Assembly (NCBI GenBank): GCA_040285825.1
Contig: JAUPSS010000007.1
Span: 1,648,689 to 1,712,688 of the forward strand
DNA: 64,000 bases
Source: Eukaryota sp. TZLM1-RC
Taxonomy: Eukaryota; Metamonada: BaSk clade
Reading direction: 5' to 3'
Numbering within the stretch: the first letter of the stretch is position 1; the number at the start of each line of letters is the position of its first letter. Both the position numbers and the translations under genes were made by a program. The notes under the pieces were generated by a model. That model was not told the origin of the DNA. It saw nothing but the letters and a program-made list of their open reading frames with translations, and made no database searches. Below, piece after piece: positions 39,948-50,945 of this stretch.

Positions 39948-42743
39948 CTAACCCAAATTGTTCATCTGTTGTTGGGTCCATTCCTTGATTTCTCTCTTGA
40001 GATCATCGAGCTCTTCGCAATCTTCTAGAGATAGAGGCGAACGAGTAAAAGGATCTCTTGGATCTGACAACAAATGACGTGACAAAATGGATTTATCCAT
40101 TACAGCACCAGAAGGTAATCTAATTGGATTATCCATCAAGGTATATGATAGAGAATCTAAATAATGATCAGGTGCCAACTCGGAAAGTTTTTCCTTCTTA
40201 CAAACAAAATCTTCGAGATAAACAACTTTTTCTACCAGTTCATTGAGACAACTTCTTTGTGACTCACGAAGCCCTGCTGAAACAAGTTCCACGAATTGCA
40301 ATAATGATTTGCATTGAGTATTGTATAGATCTTCAGCAAATTTTGCATCAAAACCATCAACCCTGGCCAATGCTGCAAGCACATTCCCGGATTGAAAGGC
40401 AAGATCAATAGAAGAGAAATTATCACCAGAACTTGCTTTATCCAATACCTCCAAAGCTGCAGTTTTAGCTTTTGAACCAGTGAAAGCAGAAACTAAAAAC
40501 ACTAATGTATTAGAAGCCCTTGAAATGATTGCAGTATCGTTGAAAAATTGAGGCAGATAGGTTGCTACAATGGCACACAAACTTAAAAATGATTTACCCC
40601 ATTTCAAAAGCATCATTGCTTGGTCTCTTACTGCTCTAGTAGAATTTTGATGCTCACCTTGTGATTCAACAGTGTCTTGAAGTTTAGAGAGCCCATCATC
40701 AATGAGGTACTGAATATCGTTCAATAATAACGTGATGAAATGATTGAGAAGGTCATTTTGATTGGTTGAAACCTCTTGAAAATAGGGCAAAAACCCACCA
40801 TTACTATGCAGTATTCCGAAGATTTCAGATATGGCTTCCCTTAAAGGAAATTTTTCAAAAAAAGCTGCATGAGTGTCCAAATTTTCGAACGCTATAAACA
40901 CTTCAATTAAGGTTTTGATCAAAATTTTAGACAAAGAACCATTCAATAACAAATGATTAACAAATACCGAGTCAAAATCAAGCACAAACGACAACCCCAA
41001 CACCAATTTGCTTCTGACATGTAAGGGTAATTCTGTTCTGCCTAGAAGTGGTGATAGATCAATAACCAAATAAAGAATCGATTTTACGAGTACCAAATCA
41101 TCCAATAAATTACTGTAGCCTCGACGGACAAGTAAATGTCCCAAATTACTGAGTACATTGAAGGTAGATTCTAAATAATTCAAAGGCAAAATATTGGAAC
41201 TTGACTCGGTACAAAACTGTCTACTACAGAGATCAGAACCAAACAGATTTCTAACAAAATAAAGATCCAGACCAACCACAAATAAACAATTTTGAAAAAC
41301 TAGTGGTGAACTAAGAATTTTACCCAAACAATCAATTTCGTTTTCTTCTTTTTTAAGTCTATTTTCAGCTGTTTGTCTCATTGGATGATTAGCTGGTAGC
41401 TCACTAAGTCTAGTCCTAGCATGAGACAGACTTGAGTGTCTATGGGAAAGATCTCTTTGTATTGGCTGAATCGTAATTGTCAGTAATTGATGAAGCAGAA
41501 AGTAAATTTCAGTATTCAAATTGAAAGAAATGTGCTGAGAGTCCATTTTTAATTCATAATCACCTCCAATTCTTTTAGTAGAGAATTTAAAACGATGACC
41601 ATAGAGCAAGAAATTTTCATCAACTTTTAACATTGATTTCCCCTCGAATTGAACCAATTCTTTGGCCAAAGGGGACAGCATTGTAAACAAAGACAGAAGG
41701 GATATGTCGTTAGGGAGTTCCACATTTGGTTGAAGCATTTGCCTTGGCGAAAGACAGTCAATCAAATTCCATATAGAGCTCAAAAAGTTTGACTTGAAAG
41801 GACCAGTCAAAAGGCTTCTACAGAAATTAGTACAATTGGATATACAGTCTTTGAGCATGGAAAATTGATTTAACATGTTTGTTGGAGAAAAGTTGTCATT
41901 AAAAGAGTGAAAGGCTGTATTAAGTGCAATAATAGGAGAAATTTCATTAAATTTGGCAAGTAATTCCTCCTTGTTTGAAGGAAAAACACGTAAAAACAGT
42001 TGATAATCACTATTTAATAACAATGAAATTTGATTTAAAAAAGATGATTGTGAAAACACAGATTGATTCTTTCCCAAAAAGGTATTGCAATGGTTGAGAA
42101 ATTGATTGGCTAGCTGACGTGATCGATCGCAATCAAGTGAAAGTTTGATTAGATTGGGGTTGCTGGCCAACAGTTCACCGAAAGCATCAATATTTGAAGA
42201 GCTCTTCAACCCAAAATACCTTGGACAATAATAAATGGTAGTAATTGTGGAGGCAATTGTGTTTGATAGGAAACCAAAACGTCTTTTGCAGTCCTTGGGA
42301 ATCTTGTCAAATTTACCAGTGACAGAGGTGAGGGAGTTCAACCGAGTAACTGGATCTGGGCAAGAAAATAACTTTAAACTCAAAAGAGAAGCTACCGATT
42401 CTGCTGATGGAGTAATTGTATAATGAAAGTCAGAGAAGGAAAAAAGATACTTGATAACATCACTGAATGAAGAAGAAGATACAGGGATAGTTATGGCCTG
42501 ATCTTGCAGAATATTCAGATCGGGTGGTTTTGATACCGGTTTTGGAGGTAAAGTAGTGGTTTTTGATGGTTGAGATGCTGGTTGTGGAGGTGACTCTGAC
42601 TTAAAGACTTCTGGAGACTTTTGGGTAATATGGGAATGTTCAGGTTTCTTGGAAGTTGGTTGAGATGCTTGAGAAGCACTCTGGCGTTGTTGTGAGGACT
42701 TAAAACCAAGTCTTGCGAGACGTTTGCGGCGTACTTCGTCCAT
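39948..42743 (-). CDS. Ubiquitin conjugation factor E4 (UFD2/UBE4-like U-box ligase)
   Basis: A 931-residue protein from the chosen start. The C-terminal ~75 residues are a U-box: LSYTLMDNPIRLPSG, then SILSRHLLSDPRDPFTRSPL and DLKREIKEW match the family closely. The middle is the long helical UFD2 core. The first residues MDEVRRKRLARLG match the conserved N-terminal start of UBE4 proteins, so I prefer this Met over the one 53 codons upstream at 42902. A Pro/Ser/Gln-rich stretch follows the N-terminus. Family knowledge: E4 enzymes extend ubiquitin chains on pre-ubiquitylated substrates together with Cdc48/p97 for proteasomal delivery. No intron is needed, and the stop is TAG. It is the first single-copy gene beyond the rDNA spacer. 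Confidence 0.93.
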   Translation of the reverse strand: MDEVRRKRLARLGFKSSQQRQSASQASQPTSKKPEHSHITQKSPEVFKSESPPQPASQPSKTTTLPPKPVSKPPDLNILQDQAITIPVSSSSFSDVIKYLFSFSDFHYTITPSAESVASLLSLKLFSCPDPVTRLNSLTSVTGKFDKIPKDCKRRFGFLSNTIASTITTIYYCPRYFGLKSSSNIDAFGELLASNPNLIKLSLDCDRSRQLANQFLNHCNTFLGKNQSVFSQSSFLNQISLLLNSDYQLFLRVFPSNKEELLAKFNEISPIIALNTAFHSFNDNFSPTNMLNQFSMLKDCISNCTNFCRSLLTGPFKSNFLSSIWNLIDCLSPRQMLQPNVELPNDISLLSLFTMLSPLAKELVQFEGKSMLKVDENFLLYGHRFKFSTKRIGGDYELKMDSQHISFNLNTEIYFLLHQLLTITIQPIQRDLSHRHSSLSHARTRLSELPANHPMRQTAENRLKKEENEIDCLGKILSSPLVFQNCLFVVGLDLYFVRNLFGSDLCSRQFCTESSSNILPLNYLESTFNVLSNLGHLLVRRGYSNLLDDLVLVKSILYLVIDLSPLLGRTELPLHVRSKLVLGLSFVLDFDSVFVNHLLLNGSLSKILIKTLIEVFIAFENLDTHAAFFEKFPLREAISEIFGILHSNGGFLPYFQEVSTNQNDLLNHFITLLLNDIQYLIDDGLSKLQDTVESQGEHQNSTRAVRDQAMMLLKWGKSFLSLCAIVATYLPQFFNDTAIISRASNTLVFLVSAFTGSKAKTAALEVLDKASSGDNFSSIDLAFQSGNVLAALARVDGFDAKFAEDLYNTQCKSLLQFVELVSAGLRESQRSCLNELVEKVVYLEDFVCKKEKLSELAPDHYLDSLSYTLMDNPIRLPSGAVMDKSILSRHLLSDPRDPFTRSPLSLEDCEELDDLKREIKEWTQQQMNNLG

Positions 42744-45400
42744 TTTGGCTGATAAGGGACACCAAAAGTTTGTGTTCTTACAATTAAATTGTAACAATTT
42801 ACAATTAAAGAATTGTTGGTCTTGTACATTGCCGAATTTAAGAACATTCTGGGTTAAAGTTCGCCTTATCATGTTATAAGCAAATTGTTTATTAAATTTC
42901 ATGGGACATTATTGTCAAAATGGATTAGATGATATGAGCAATTTTTTTCTATTTATATTCAGAAAATTTAAAATACATCATGTTCGGTATCGAAACTGAT
43001 GAGGACGCAGTATATTTTACTGGAATTTTATTCAAAAACGGTGGTTATTAAGTCTTTAATTGATGAGTTTTGAACCAGTTGTTGTTTCAATTGTGAGAAG
43101 GTCTATGAGTAACTTGAAAAATTCCGATAGTGCAGAAATCCCTGGTCATGGAAGAGGCATGAAATGTCTATTGTCACCAGCTTACCATGTGTGAATCATG
43201 TGAAAGTTTGTGGAATAGAGATCGAAACGCTTCGTCAAAAGAGTTGGTATTGATGGAAGCACCTGAAAAAACAATTGCATGATAAAACAATTGAATTCAA
43301 TGAATGGCTGGATGAGACAACATGCATGTACACCATTATTTTAGTTAGAATCTCACTGGATGAATTTTGAACAATCAGCCACAGAATGATCCAAATAGAA
43401 AATTAAAAGACAAAAAGAAAAAAACATTAAGTCATTTTCAGCCATTAGTTTTTTATGATTCAAAAGGTCTAATATGTTTTTTTGTTTTTTTGTAAATTTT
43501 AAAAAACACAAATAATTTCAACTAACCATCAACTAAAAACATTTTTTTGAGTTGTCGCAGGCTAAATCTATATGGAGTTTACAGTAGACAATGGTGTTGG
43601 GTACTCGAGGATCGGTACCCACCCAGCTTGTGTTCTTCAGCTAACACCTTTTTTTGTATACTTTTCCACACATGTTGTGTGAAAGTATACATTGATGAAG
43701 CGATTAACATGTTTTTCATAATTCAATTTCAAATTATTTTCACAACTTGCAATCATCATTGGTGTCACAAACTGGGGACATTTTTTGTATTTATTTGTAG
43801 GAAATCGTTGAAAAAGTTCGGCCTATATCTCAAATTATTCACATAATTTTGAGTTTTGTTAACCGTTAATCTACAATTTCCTTCACTATATACAAAGACT
43901 TCCAACTTTTGTGGATTTGTCATTCAGGGTTATATCATGTGTTGTTCATTAAACTCAACAGAAATTTACCAAATTCTGACCTTCAATGATTCGTATCATT
44001 TGGCAGATTTACATGGTAGTAGCAAGATACGTTCAAAACTAGGCTCTTAATAGAGTTTCAAGCAACAGATGGTATATCCTTTGGATGGTTTTTTGTTTTT
44101 TTTTGTTTTTTTTAAAGTCGTTTGCTTCAGTTTTAGTGCAAAAAACAACAAAAAGTTGTTATTGTTGTTGTTGTAAATAACGTTTATTTGTTTTTAATAA
44201 TAGAACTAATTTGGTCATATGCAATCAAGTTTGTTACAATTTTAGTCATAGTGAATCTACAGCAATTCTGGTTCTTTCCCCATCGAGTTTCTTTCCTCTG
44301 CATCAAGTTGATATTCAATATTTAAAAATGGTGTATAAGTGAGAACAAAATGACCACAAGTTACCATGTGAAACAAAGGCCATAAAACCCTTATTCTGCA
44401 ATTATAACATACAGTCAAAGGGTTCATTGAAAAGAGCAATACAAATAAATTTATCTCTATTTATAGAAATTAGTAGTGCTTTGAACGATAACAATTGCCA
44501 AAACTGATCATTTACCCTTCTTTTTACTTCAAAATAAGAGAACACAATGGGGCTGTCAGGCATGATTGCAGCGCTTTTTTCCTCTTGTAATAAGAAAATT
44601 AACTGGAGATTCTTCAAAATTGCCACCAGAAGTTCCCAGGAATATTTTACTTCCTATTCTTCTAGTTTTAATTTTTGAAATTCCTTTTCTGATTAACAAT
44701 AATACTGCAAGGTTTCAGTTTCATCGACATATAAACAATAACAACACATTCTATCAACAGACACGAGAAAAAATAAGTTTGGTCATTGTGAAACAAGCAG
44801 AAGAAGAAGAAAAATGGCAATAACGACCAAACACAATTTTCCTCAGGAAATTTCTTACCAATGGGCCAATGTTAGCATTTGTAAGTGCAATACTATTGTT
44901 ACTCTATATTAATAGAGGAATAGTAAATAATGTAACCGCACTCTACCAAAGATGATTTGATACATTCAGTTTATATCTGGGATATAAAATCGTATACCTT
45001 TTAAACAAAAACAACAAATACTTTTGAATGTTTGAAAAGATAACATTTCAGAATCGATTGACTGGAAGCGATTAACGAAGGGTTTGTAACAAAAATGAGA
45101 TTATATTTGAATATCCCCATTAATCAATTATTATCAAAAGAATAATGTATTTGTTCAAATTCACCACAGCTCACTTTGCGTCATGCTCTGAATTGTTCGA
45201 CATTGATAACTTATCGTTATTGATTACATGATGCTGTTAGAGACACTGTTTTCAATATGGCAAAAACTGCAAGAATATCGTGTATCAAAGAGCCCATGTT
45301 GAAGGAAACACTGTCAATGAATAATTTCGGTTCTGATGATTGAGTTGATTCATACTGTAATTGTATTGAGAACTCTGAAGCTGTTGTTGACTTTGTCTCC
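42744..45400. other. Gene-poor intergenic region with a palindrome and simple repeats
   Basis: About 2.65 kb of AT-rich sequence. It holds a near-perfect palindrome at 43656-43690 (GTATACTTT... paired with ...AAAGTATAC) and a GTT/TTG-rich simple stretch near 44140-44185. Reading frames of 60-99 codons occur here, but none has a recognisable domain and several overlap on opposite strands. Confidence 0.6.
43656..43690. other. Near-perfect palindrome of about 35 bp
   Basis: The outer arms GTATACTTT and AAAGTATAC match perfectly and the inner CCACACA/TGTTGTG pairs imperfectly. It may be a cruciform-forming site, an old transposon end or an RNA hairpin. Confidence 0.5.
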
Positions 45401-47160
45401 TGGAATGTTGCAAATTACACTTTGGTTCAAAGAAGAAAATTAATCCTGTGACTGCTCTTGATTTTAAAGCAAAAGAGAAACATAGAAAATATGACAAAGA
45501 TATCGAAGAAGCTAATGCTGATAGAAATACACAGCTGGTTTTTATTGCTTTCCCATTTTCGATAAATGGAAGATTATCAGATGAAGCAGAAACTTTTTTG
45601 AATGACTTCCAAAAAATGGTGCAAGAAAAAACAATGAAAAGATTTTATATTTTTCATGGCGTTCACGGTTTCAATTTGCCATTATTAATAGATTCCCAAA
45701 ATTACCGATTAATTAAATAATCTTTTGTAGAAATTAGGCTCTGAACTTGATACAATTTCTTCTTTTGAAATTGAGGAACATAATAAATTTTCTATTTTAG
45801 AAATTTGTTATTCTGGAAAAATTACTCAAATTTTGAAAACAACTTCTCCTGATATTTCGCGTGATTTTTGCCGCTCATTGAATTACTTGAGAACAAAAAA
45901 TTTGCATCTTTGATTGATGTTAATCCTGGTCAAATTCGAAGCCATGTATTTTCATCATCTAATTTTGGTGGAATTAATTTCACTGATTCGTCTATTCTCT
46001 GTCAAGCTGCTTTCCTTGGTGGAGGGAAAAATTTTGTTTATGAATTTTGCAACCGATTTCCAAATGATGTTGCTTTATTGAATTCTACAAATAATACATA
46101 TTTAAGAGACCTTGAAAATGCCCTTGATTGTTTGCCTCCTTAAATTTGGAGTAAATGCTTTCTTGATAATGTGCAAGAAATACTACCTAGAACACTAGTC
46201 AATTTGAAATATTGTGTTAAAAAATTGCAACAAAAATTAGCAACAATTTGCGAAAGCCTGGATTTTAATGTTCGTCTTGGCTCGGCCAAAAAAGTTAATC
46301 CCGTTTTCGTAAACTTTTGTTAGATGCTCAAAATAGCTCTTCATCTTGTTTAATTTTTCAAATTTCTCAATTTTATGGTCTTCTTTTAGATGATACCACA
46401 ATTTCTTCTACAATGCCCTTCTATGTTCAATTTGGCCCAATAACGTTCCTCATAATTTGGATTGCAAATGTGGATCAAAAATTTCTGCAAATCATTTCTT
46501 AAACTGTAAACATTTTATTACTTTTCGATCAAAGGTCCATGATGCAGTTGGAGATCAGCTCTATTGTTTGTCTTAGTCTCACAAAATTGTCTCCTGTTTG
46601 GAACCATTACTTTTTCGTTCGGTTGATGAGGACATTTTGAATTCTTTTGGTCGGAACAGAGGTGCTTTAATGCTTGAAATCTTGAAGGAAACCACTATCA
46701 TTACTGATGTGAGATCAACTGATGTGTGTAATAATTCTTTCATACCATTAGATCAAAACACAAGAATCCGAAGACTGTTGCCGAAAATTCTAAAATTGAT
46801 AAATATAAAGCAAAATTGGTTTCCTTGAATGTTGAATCTCACACTCATTATGTCCTCTTTCAATTTGCTTTTTCCTTACATGATACACTTGGACCACTTG
46901 CTTTGTCTTTGTTGGATGATTTTATTGAAATTATAAAACAACGTACAGGAAGAATTCTTGGCAAATCGGTTTGGCAGAACAGAATTGTATTTTCAATTTT
47001 TAAAATTCCTGTCCCGTTGTTGTCTTCTGCTTTATTATCTCTTGGTCGCTTTTATGAAGTTATAACTTTCAGTCAATATTTGTTGGCTGATGTGGAATAT
47101 GAAGAGTTAGAATTTTAGTTTTTGTGTTTCTGTTTTGTTTTTTGAAAAAACTAATTTAAA
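45400..47160 (+). pseudogene. Decayed RLE-type LINE (RT C-terminal region to endonuclease), in pieces
   Basis: Broken frames in order. 45448-45720 carries KYDKDIEEANADR then FIAFPFSINGRLSDEA, the terminal block of an RLE LINE. 45724-46143 carries FGGINFTDSSILCQAAF, matching the FGGLGLTNYG...CFAAS block after the RT in the local 28S element. About 46430-46560 has a CCHC finger CKCGSK...HFLNCKHF. 46598-46800 carries ITDVRSTDVCN, an RLE-like motif. 46816-47118 carries FQFAFSLHDTLGPLA and SVWQNRIVF, another terminal block. These appear to be at least two related copies joined end to end. Stops and frameshifts are frequent, so this is dead. It is related to, but clearly distinct from, the 28S element. 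Confidence 0.75.
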
Positions 47161-47179
47161 AATTCTCTAAAAAATGTAA

Positions 47180-47545
47180 GTGTTCTTGAATTTGAAGCTA
47201 CAAAAACAAAGAAAATATGACAAAGATATCGAAGAAGCTAATGCTGATAGAAATAGACCATTTGTTTTTATTGCCTTCTCATTTTCGATAAACGGAAGAC
47301 TATCAGTAGAAGCAGGCATTTTTTTGAATGTTTTCCAAACAATGGTTCAAGAACAAACAATGAAAAGATTTTATATCTTTTTATGGCACTCTCAAATTCA
47401 ATTTGCCATTATTAATAGATTACCTCGGTTTTTCAATCGAAATAGAGAATTTTTAGTTAGACAGCAAGCAGAGCAAGATTTTGTAGGGGAAATCTTGGTT
47501 CATCGAATTTAGTCCCATTAGTTTTGAGTTTATTTTGTCAAGTGT
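47180..47545 (+). pseudogene. 3'-end relic of an RLE-type LINE
   Basis: A second copy of the terminal block: KYDKDIEEANADR, then FIAFSFSINGRLSVEA, then RFFNRNREFLVRQQAEQDFVGEILVH before the stop. It begins 60 bp after the previous relic and shares a 3' tail (CCCATTAGTTTTGAGTTTA-like) with the next one at 47755-47930. A short cysteine-rich frame at 47524-47745 lies between the two tails and is not recognised. Confidence 0.7.
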
Positions 47546-47754
47546 GTAAGTTTAATAAAAGTTATGATTTAACATTACAAAAACAAATAAGCAACTTGTA
47601 TGAGGATGATCTGTTTGAATACACATGCAGCTCAGCTGCTTTAGATCAAGGTCCTGATTCAATGTTATTATACAAAGGTGCATGTAAGGAATGTGAATCA
47701 GATTCATTTACTGTTTGTCTCCAATGTGTCACGAAGGTTTGGTAAGTTATTTGA

Positions 47755-47930
47755 TGTTGTTTTGTGGCGGTCGCGAATTCAATTTGCTATAATTATTAAA
47801 TTACCTCGGTTTTTTATCGAATAAGAGAAGCCATGGCAGGAAAACAAGGAGATCAGGATTTTGTAGAGGAAATCTTGGTTCATTGAATTTAGCTCCATTA
47901 GTTCTGAGTTTATTCTATCAAGTGGTGTAA
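47755..47930 (+). pseudogene. 3'-end relic of an RLE-type LINE (shortest piece)
   Basis: Only the last ~50 codons plus the tail remain: ...RIREAMAGKQGDQDFVEEILVH followed by a tail like that at 47512-47545. The frame is broken at its 5' side. The repeated tails 385 bp apart suggest successive insertions or a local duplication. Confidence 0.65.
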
Positions 47931-48155
47931 TTCAATATAAACATGATAAACTATGTTTAATTGAAGATTTCTTGAATATACAAAATTAAATTTATATATT
48001 AACAGATGAAATAACGTTGTTGTAGTGTCATGTTTGCCATACCCAGAAATCTAACCTGAAATGTATTTATGGAGCTAGGTATTCATGTATGTAGCAACAA
48101 AACAAATTTAGATTTAGAAAATTGTTGAAAATACAGAATAAATAATCGCTAAAAC

Positions 48156-48378
48156 CTAAATATAATGAAAGCCATTTTTTTCACTTTCAAAAGGTCTAAC
48201 AGAAACAAAACTAAAAGTCTCCCCAAACGCAGGCAAATTACCCCAACTACTTTCCCCAACTACCTCAACAAAATCACCAGCAAACGAATCTGCCAAAACT
48301 ACCACATCTGGTAAAGGAAAAAGCCTCAAAGCAGAGTCTTGATGCCACACGATTGCTCTAGATTGAGTAGAGAAAGGG
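48156..48378 (-). pseudogene. Truncated duplicate of DNA polymerase epsilon subunit B C-terminus
   Basis: About 70 codons nearly identical to the end of the gene at 62435-64000: STQSRAIVWHQDS, FPLPDVVVL, DSFAGDFVEVVGESSWGNLP and SFVSVRPFESEK. Only a few substitutions are seen (for example G to A before DSFAGDF and I to N before GFHYI), so the copy is recent. Homology starts abruptly near 48378 and runs to the stop codon TAG at 48156. It lies on the opposite strand, 14 kb from its parent. It lacks a start and the upstream domains. No poly(A) tract follows the stop, so a retrocopy is not shown. Confidence 0.85.
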
Positions 48379-48685
48379 CAAAGATAAAACAAAGTAATTC
48401 AATAAAAAATTTGAATCATGCTTATTCTCCACATTGTGGTGGTGTTACGTGGATAAAGGCCTCTATTCGTACTTTTTGTACATTCATTCATAGAAACTCA
48501 CTAAAGCTCAGAAATTCTTCTCTTGTTGGACAATTTGGCAATTTCTGCTAAAAATACAACTTTTTGTACTGGGTTTTAAAGCTGTTTAGTTGCAACTTCA
48601 ATACTTAACCCAGAACAAATACTGCAAGATTAAAGGTGTCGAGTAACATTTCACTTAAACAAAAAAGGATGTAGTGTTTACAAGT
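48379..48685. other. Intergenic, nothing recognised
   Basis: About 300 bp between the subunit B fragment and the PHAF1-like gene. AT-rich; no gene or repeat seen. Confidence 0.5.
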
Positions 48686-49906
48686 TTATTCTTCCAAACC
48701 ACCATACAAAGTCAATGATGCCAAATGTCCATTTCTAATAACTTCAAATATCGACTTATCATAAACATAAAAATGGCTTGGACCATATGGATTTGCAGAA
48801 GAAGCGGGGTTATGTACAAGGGGTTCAGAGGGCTCTCCTAAAGCTACCTTTAAATCATCAAGTGTTGAGGAAAACAATAAACTACTGGAAGGTTCTGTTT
48901 TTGGTAAAGGAGGTGTAGGGGTATTCGATAACTTCTCTTCTGTAGTAAAAGTCTCTTCTTCCCGATTGGCAACAGCAGTGTCGGCAATAGCAAAGTTTGC
49001 CCTCTGATACACATTAAACAGGGGATGTCCAGGAAAATTAGTGAACAGCCGAATCATATCAACCTCATGGAGTACACCATCCATCAAGATGTCAATTCCT
49101 CTGGAAAAATAGTTTAATACATAGCCATCCTTCTTCTTCATTGACCTTCTTACACCAGTGCCGCTTTGTCTGGGGAATGTAGCTTCAGGATCACCAAATA
49201 TTGAGAGAACACGTTGGAGAGGTTCACCTAGAGAAAGACTAACAGTGGGATAGCGATCCATTAATGTGACGGTTCCTTTAAAATCTATACCAATTTGTTC
49301 AAAATACACTGCATTACTTGGGGATATTGAAGGACTCACTGGGGGAAGTGGTGGAAGTTTTGGTTCGTCCTCAAGCTTGTAGGAATAAAAGAACTTCATT
49401 TTTGAAGCGACTGGGGCAGCACCATCAGGATAGTCTACCCTTATGTTCAAATTGGACTTTTCAAAGTACTTTTGGTATTGGTTTGCTATGGGGAAATGGA
49501 ACTCCATACACGGATAGCGCAGTTTGAATAACTGAGATTCAGCATCGTAAATTCCAGGTGTTGTTGCTCCGAAAACTTCATATAAAAAGTTTAACCTCGG
49601 GGGTAAAGAAGGTCCCATAAAATCAATTTCACGTCCATCACGCTTGAAAAATAAGTTGAGATCATCTGAACCTAGGTTAATTTCTATCTGAAACAGGCGC
49701 TGGGAAATAGGTTCGAAGTAGAAAACAAGACCATTTTGTTCAAGATTAAGGGTAAGGGGATGTTCTAGATGGTTTTGTTCTCGATAGGTAAACCGAACAG
49801 ATGGAACTATACTTTCGTAGTGCTGGATTTCTCGCATAACTTCTTTAAAAGTCATACCAAGGATGAATGGATGTAGGCCGTGGCCGGCTTCTAGTTGTAG
49901 ACGCAT
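48686..49906 (-). CDS. UPF0183/PHAF1 family protein (C16orf70-like)
   Basis: About 406 residues. The N-terminal part matches the UPF0183 pattern: LEAGHGLHPFILGMTFKEV, then HPLTLNLEQNGLVFYFEPI with QRLFQIEI, and FGATTPGIYDAESQLFKLRYPCMEF. The middle has SLGEPLQRVLSIFGDPE and the last third YNVYQ/ANFAIAD- and DDLKVALGEP-type blocks. I chose the Met at 49906 (MRLQLEAGHG) since family members start only a few residues before this block; 49933 is also possible. Family knowledge: the human homologue PHAF1/MYTHO acts in autophagy, at the phagophore. A Pro-rich insert lies near residue 190. No introns; stop TAA. Convergent with nothing nearby, it is flanked by LINE relics on both sides. Confidence 0.88.
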   Translation of the reverse strand: MRLQLEAGHGLHPFILGMTFKEVMREIQHYESIVPSVRFTYREQNHLEHPLTLNLEQNGLVFYFEPISQRLFQIEINLGSDDLNLFFKRDGREIDFMGPSLPPRLNFLYEVFGATTPGIYDAESQLFKLRYPCMEFHFPIANQYQKYFEKSNLNIRVDYPDGAAPVASKMKFFYSYKLEDEPKLPPLPPVSPSISPSNAVYFEQIGIDFKGTVTLMDRYPTVSLSLGEPLQRVLSIFGDPEATFPRQSGTGVRRSMKKKDGYVLNYFSRGIDILMDGVLHEVDMIRLFTNFPGHPLFNVYQRANFAIADTAVANREEETFTTEEKLSNTPTPPLPKTEPSSSLLFSSTLDDLKVALGEPSEPLVHNPASSANPYGPSHFYVYDKSIFEVIRNGHLASLTLYGGLEE

Positions 49907-50074
49907 TGTGTTGAGCAGTGGGTTGAGAAACAAATTACAAATTTCAAATTAGTTTCACATTATGAGTGGATCCACTTGTTCTCCTTTACCTTGTTTAACA
50001 ATGGTCAAGAAACATCACGCTACTATTATGGTATATTTATTGAATTTGCACACTTAATTAAATTAACTCATAAC

Positions 50075-50285
50075 TAATGGGACGACTATCATTGAACCAA
50101 GATTTCCTCTACAAAATCTTGATCTGCTTGCTGTCTAGCTAAAGCTTCTCTTATTCGATTGAAAAACCGAGGTTATCTATTAATAATGGCAAATTGAATC
50201 CGTGAACGCCATAAAAAATATCAAATCTTTTCATTGTTTTTTCTTGCACCATTTTTTGGAAGTCATTCAAAAAAGTTTCTGCTTG
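50075..50285 (-). pseudogene. 3'-end relic of an RLE-type LINE, minus strand
   Basis: Same family as the relic at 45448-45720: ETFLNDFQKMVQEKTMKRFDIFYGVHGF, then in another frame RLPRFFNRIREALARQQADQDFVEEILVQ, then the tail CCCATTAGTTATGAGTT. It is 5'-truncated at about 50285, the usual result of incomplete target-primed reverse transcription. One frameshift is visible near 50165. Confidence 0.72.
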
Positions 50286-50639
50286 TAAACAAATATACTT
50301 GTAAACAAATAAATATATCAGATTTTTGAAACATTGATAGTACGTTGTTGGTCGAGCTTGGAAAATTTGAACTTTTAGATGGAACATTTGTATACCGTAT
50401 ACACAGTTCAGACTTGAATAGGTATCCAATTCAATTGAACTGCTATTTATTTTTTTTGATTTTATATAAATTATTAAGTTGGAAAAAATTTGGACTCTAA
50501 TTATTACGTCAAGGTCAGAGCCTCGATTTCCTGTCGGAATCGTCGTTCTGATCCTTCCGTGGGGATATACTATTGCACTTTTTTCAGTCATCATGTGAGT
50601 CATGATATGGGTGCTGTTGAATCAGACATGGTGCTAATC

Positions 50640-50945
50640 ACCTTGGATATGGGATTTCCTTTTGATGTTTTTGATTTTGTTAATTGTTTTGATTTAGGTA
50701 CTTGCACTTTGAATATGGGATGTTTTTCTTGTATGTGTTTTGTTTTGAATTGTTGTCTTGATGTTTTCCAGTTTGTTGTTTTTTGTAATTTACGTACTTG
50801 TGCTGTAGATGTGGGATGTTTCTTCTGTATTTGTTTTGTTTTACATTGTTGTTTTGATGTTTATGAGTTTGTTCATTTTTGTGGTTTAGATTCTTGCGCT
50901 TTAGATATGGGGATGTTGTGTCTCAAATTGTTATTTTGATATTGT
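50640..50945. repeat. Imperfect ~120-bp tandem repeat, about 2.5 copies
   Basis: The pattern GATATGGGAT...TTTTGTTTTGAATTGTTGTTTTGATGTTT recurs near 50646, 50713 and 50810 with drift. On the plus strand it is open from 50490 to 50939 and would give a Cys/Phe-rich repeated protein (CFVLNCCLDVFQF, CFVLHCCFDVYEF). On the minus strand it would be Lys/Asn-rich. No known domain, so I list it as a repeat only. Confidence 0.5.

Noticed and set aside
42991-43003. CGAAACTGATGAG resembles pieces of a hammerhead ribozyme core.
   Set aside because: The pieces are adjacent and in the wrong order, with no stem II between them and no flanking complementarity seen.
47524-47745. A 73-codon frame with several Cys pairs (possible zinc protein).
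   Set aside because: It lies between two LINE tails, has no matching pattern and no support beyond Cys content.
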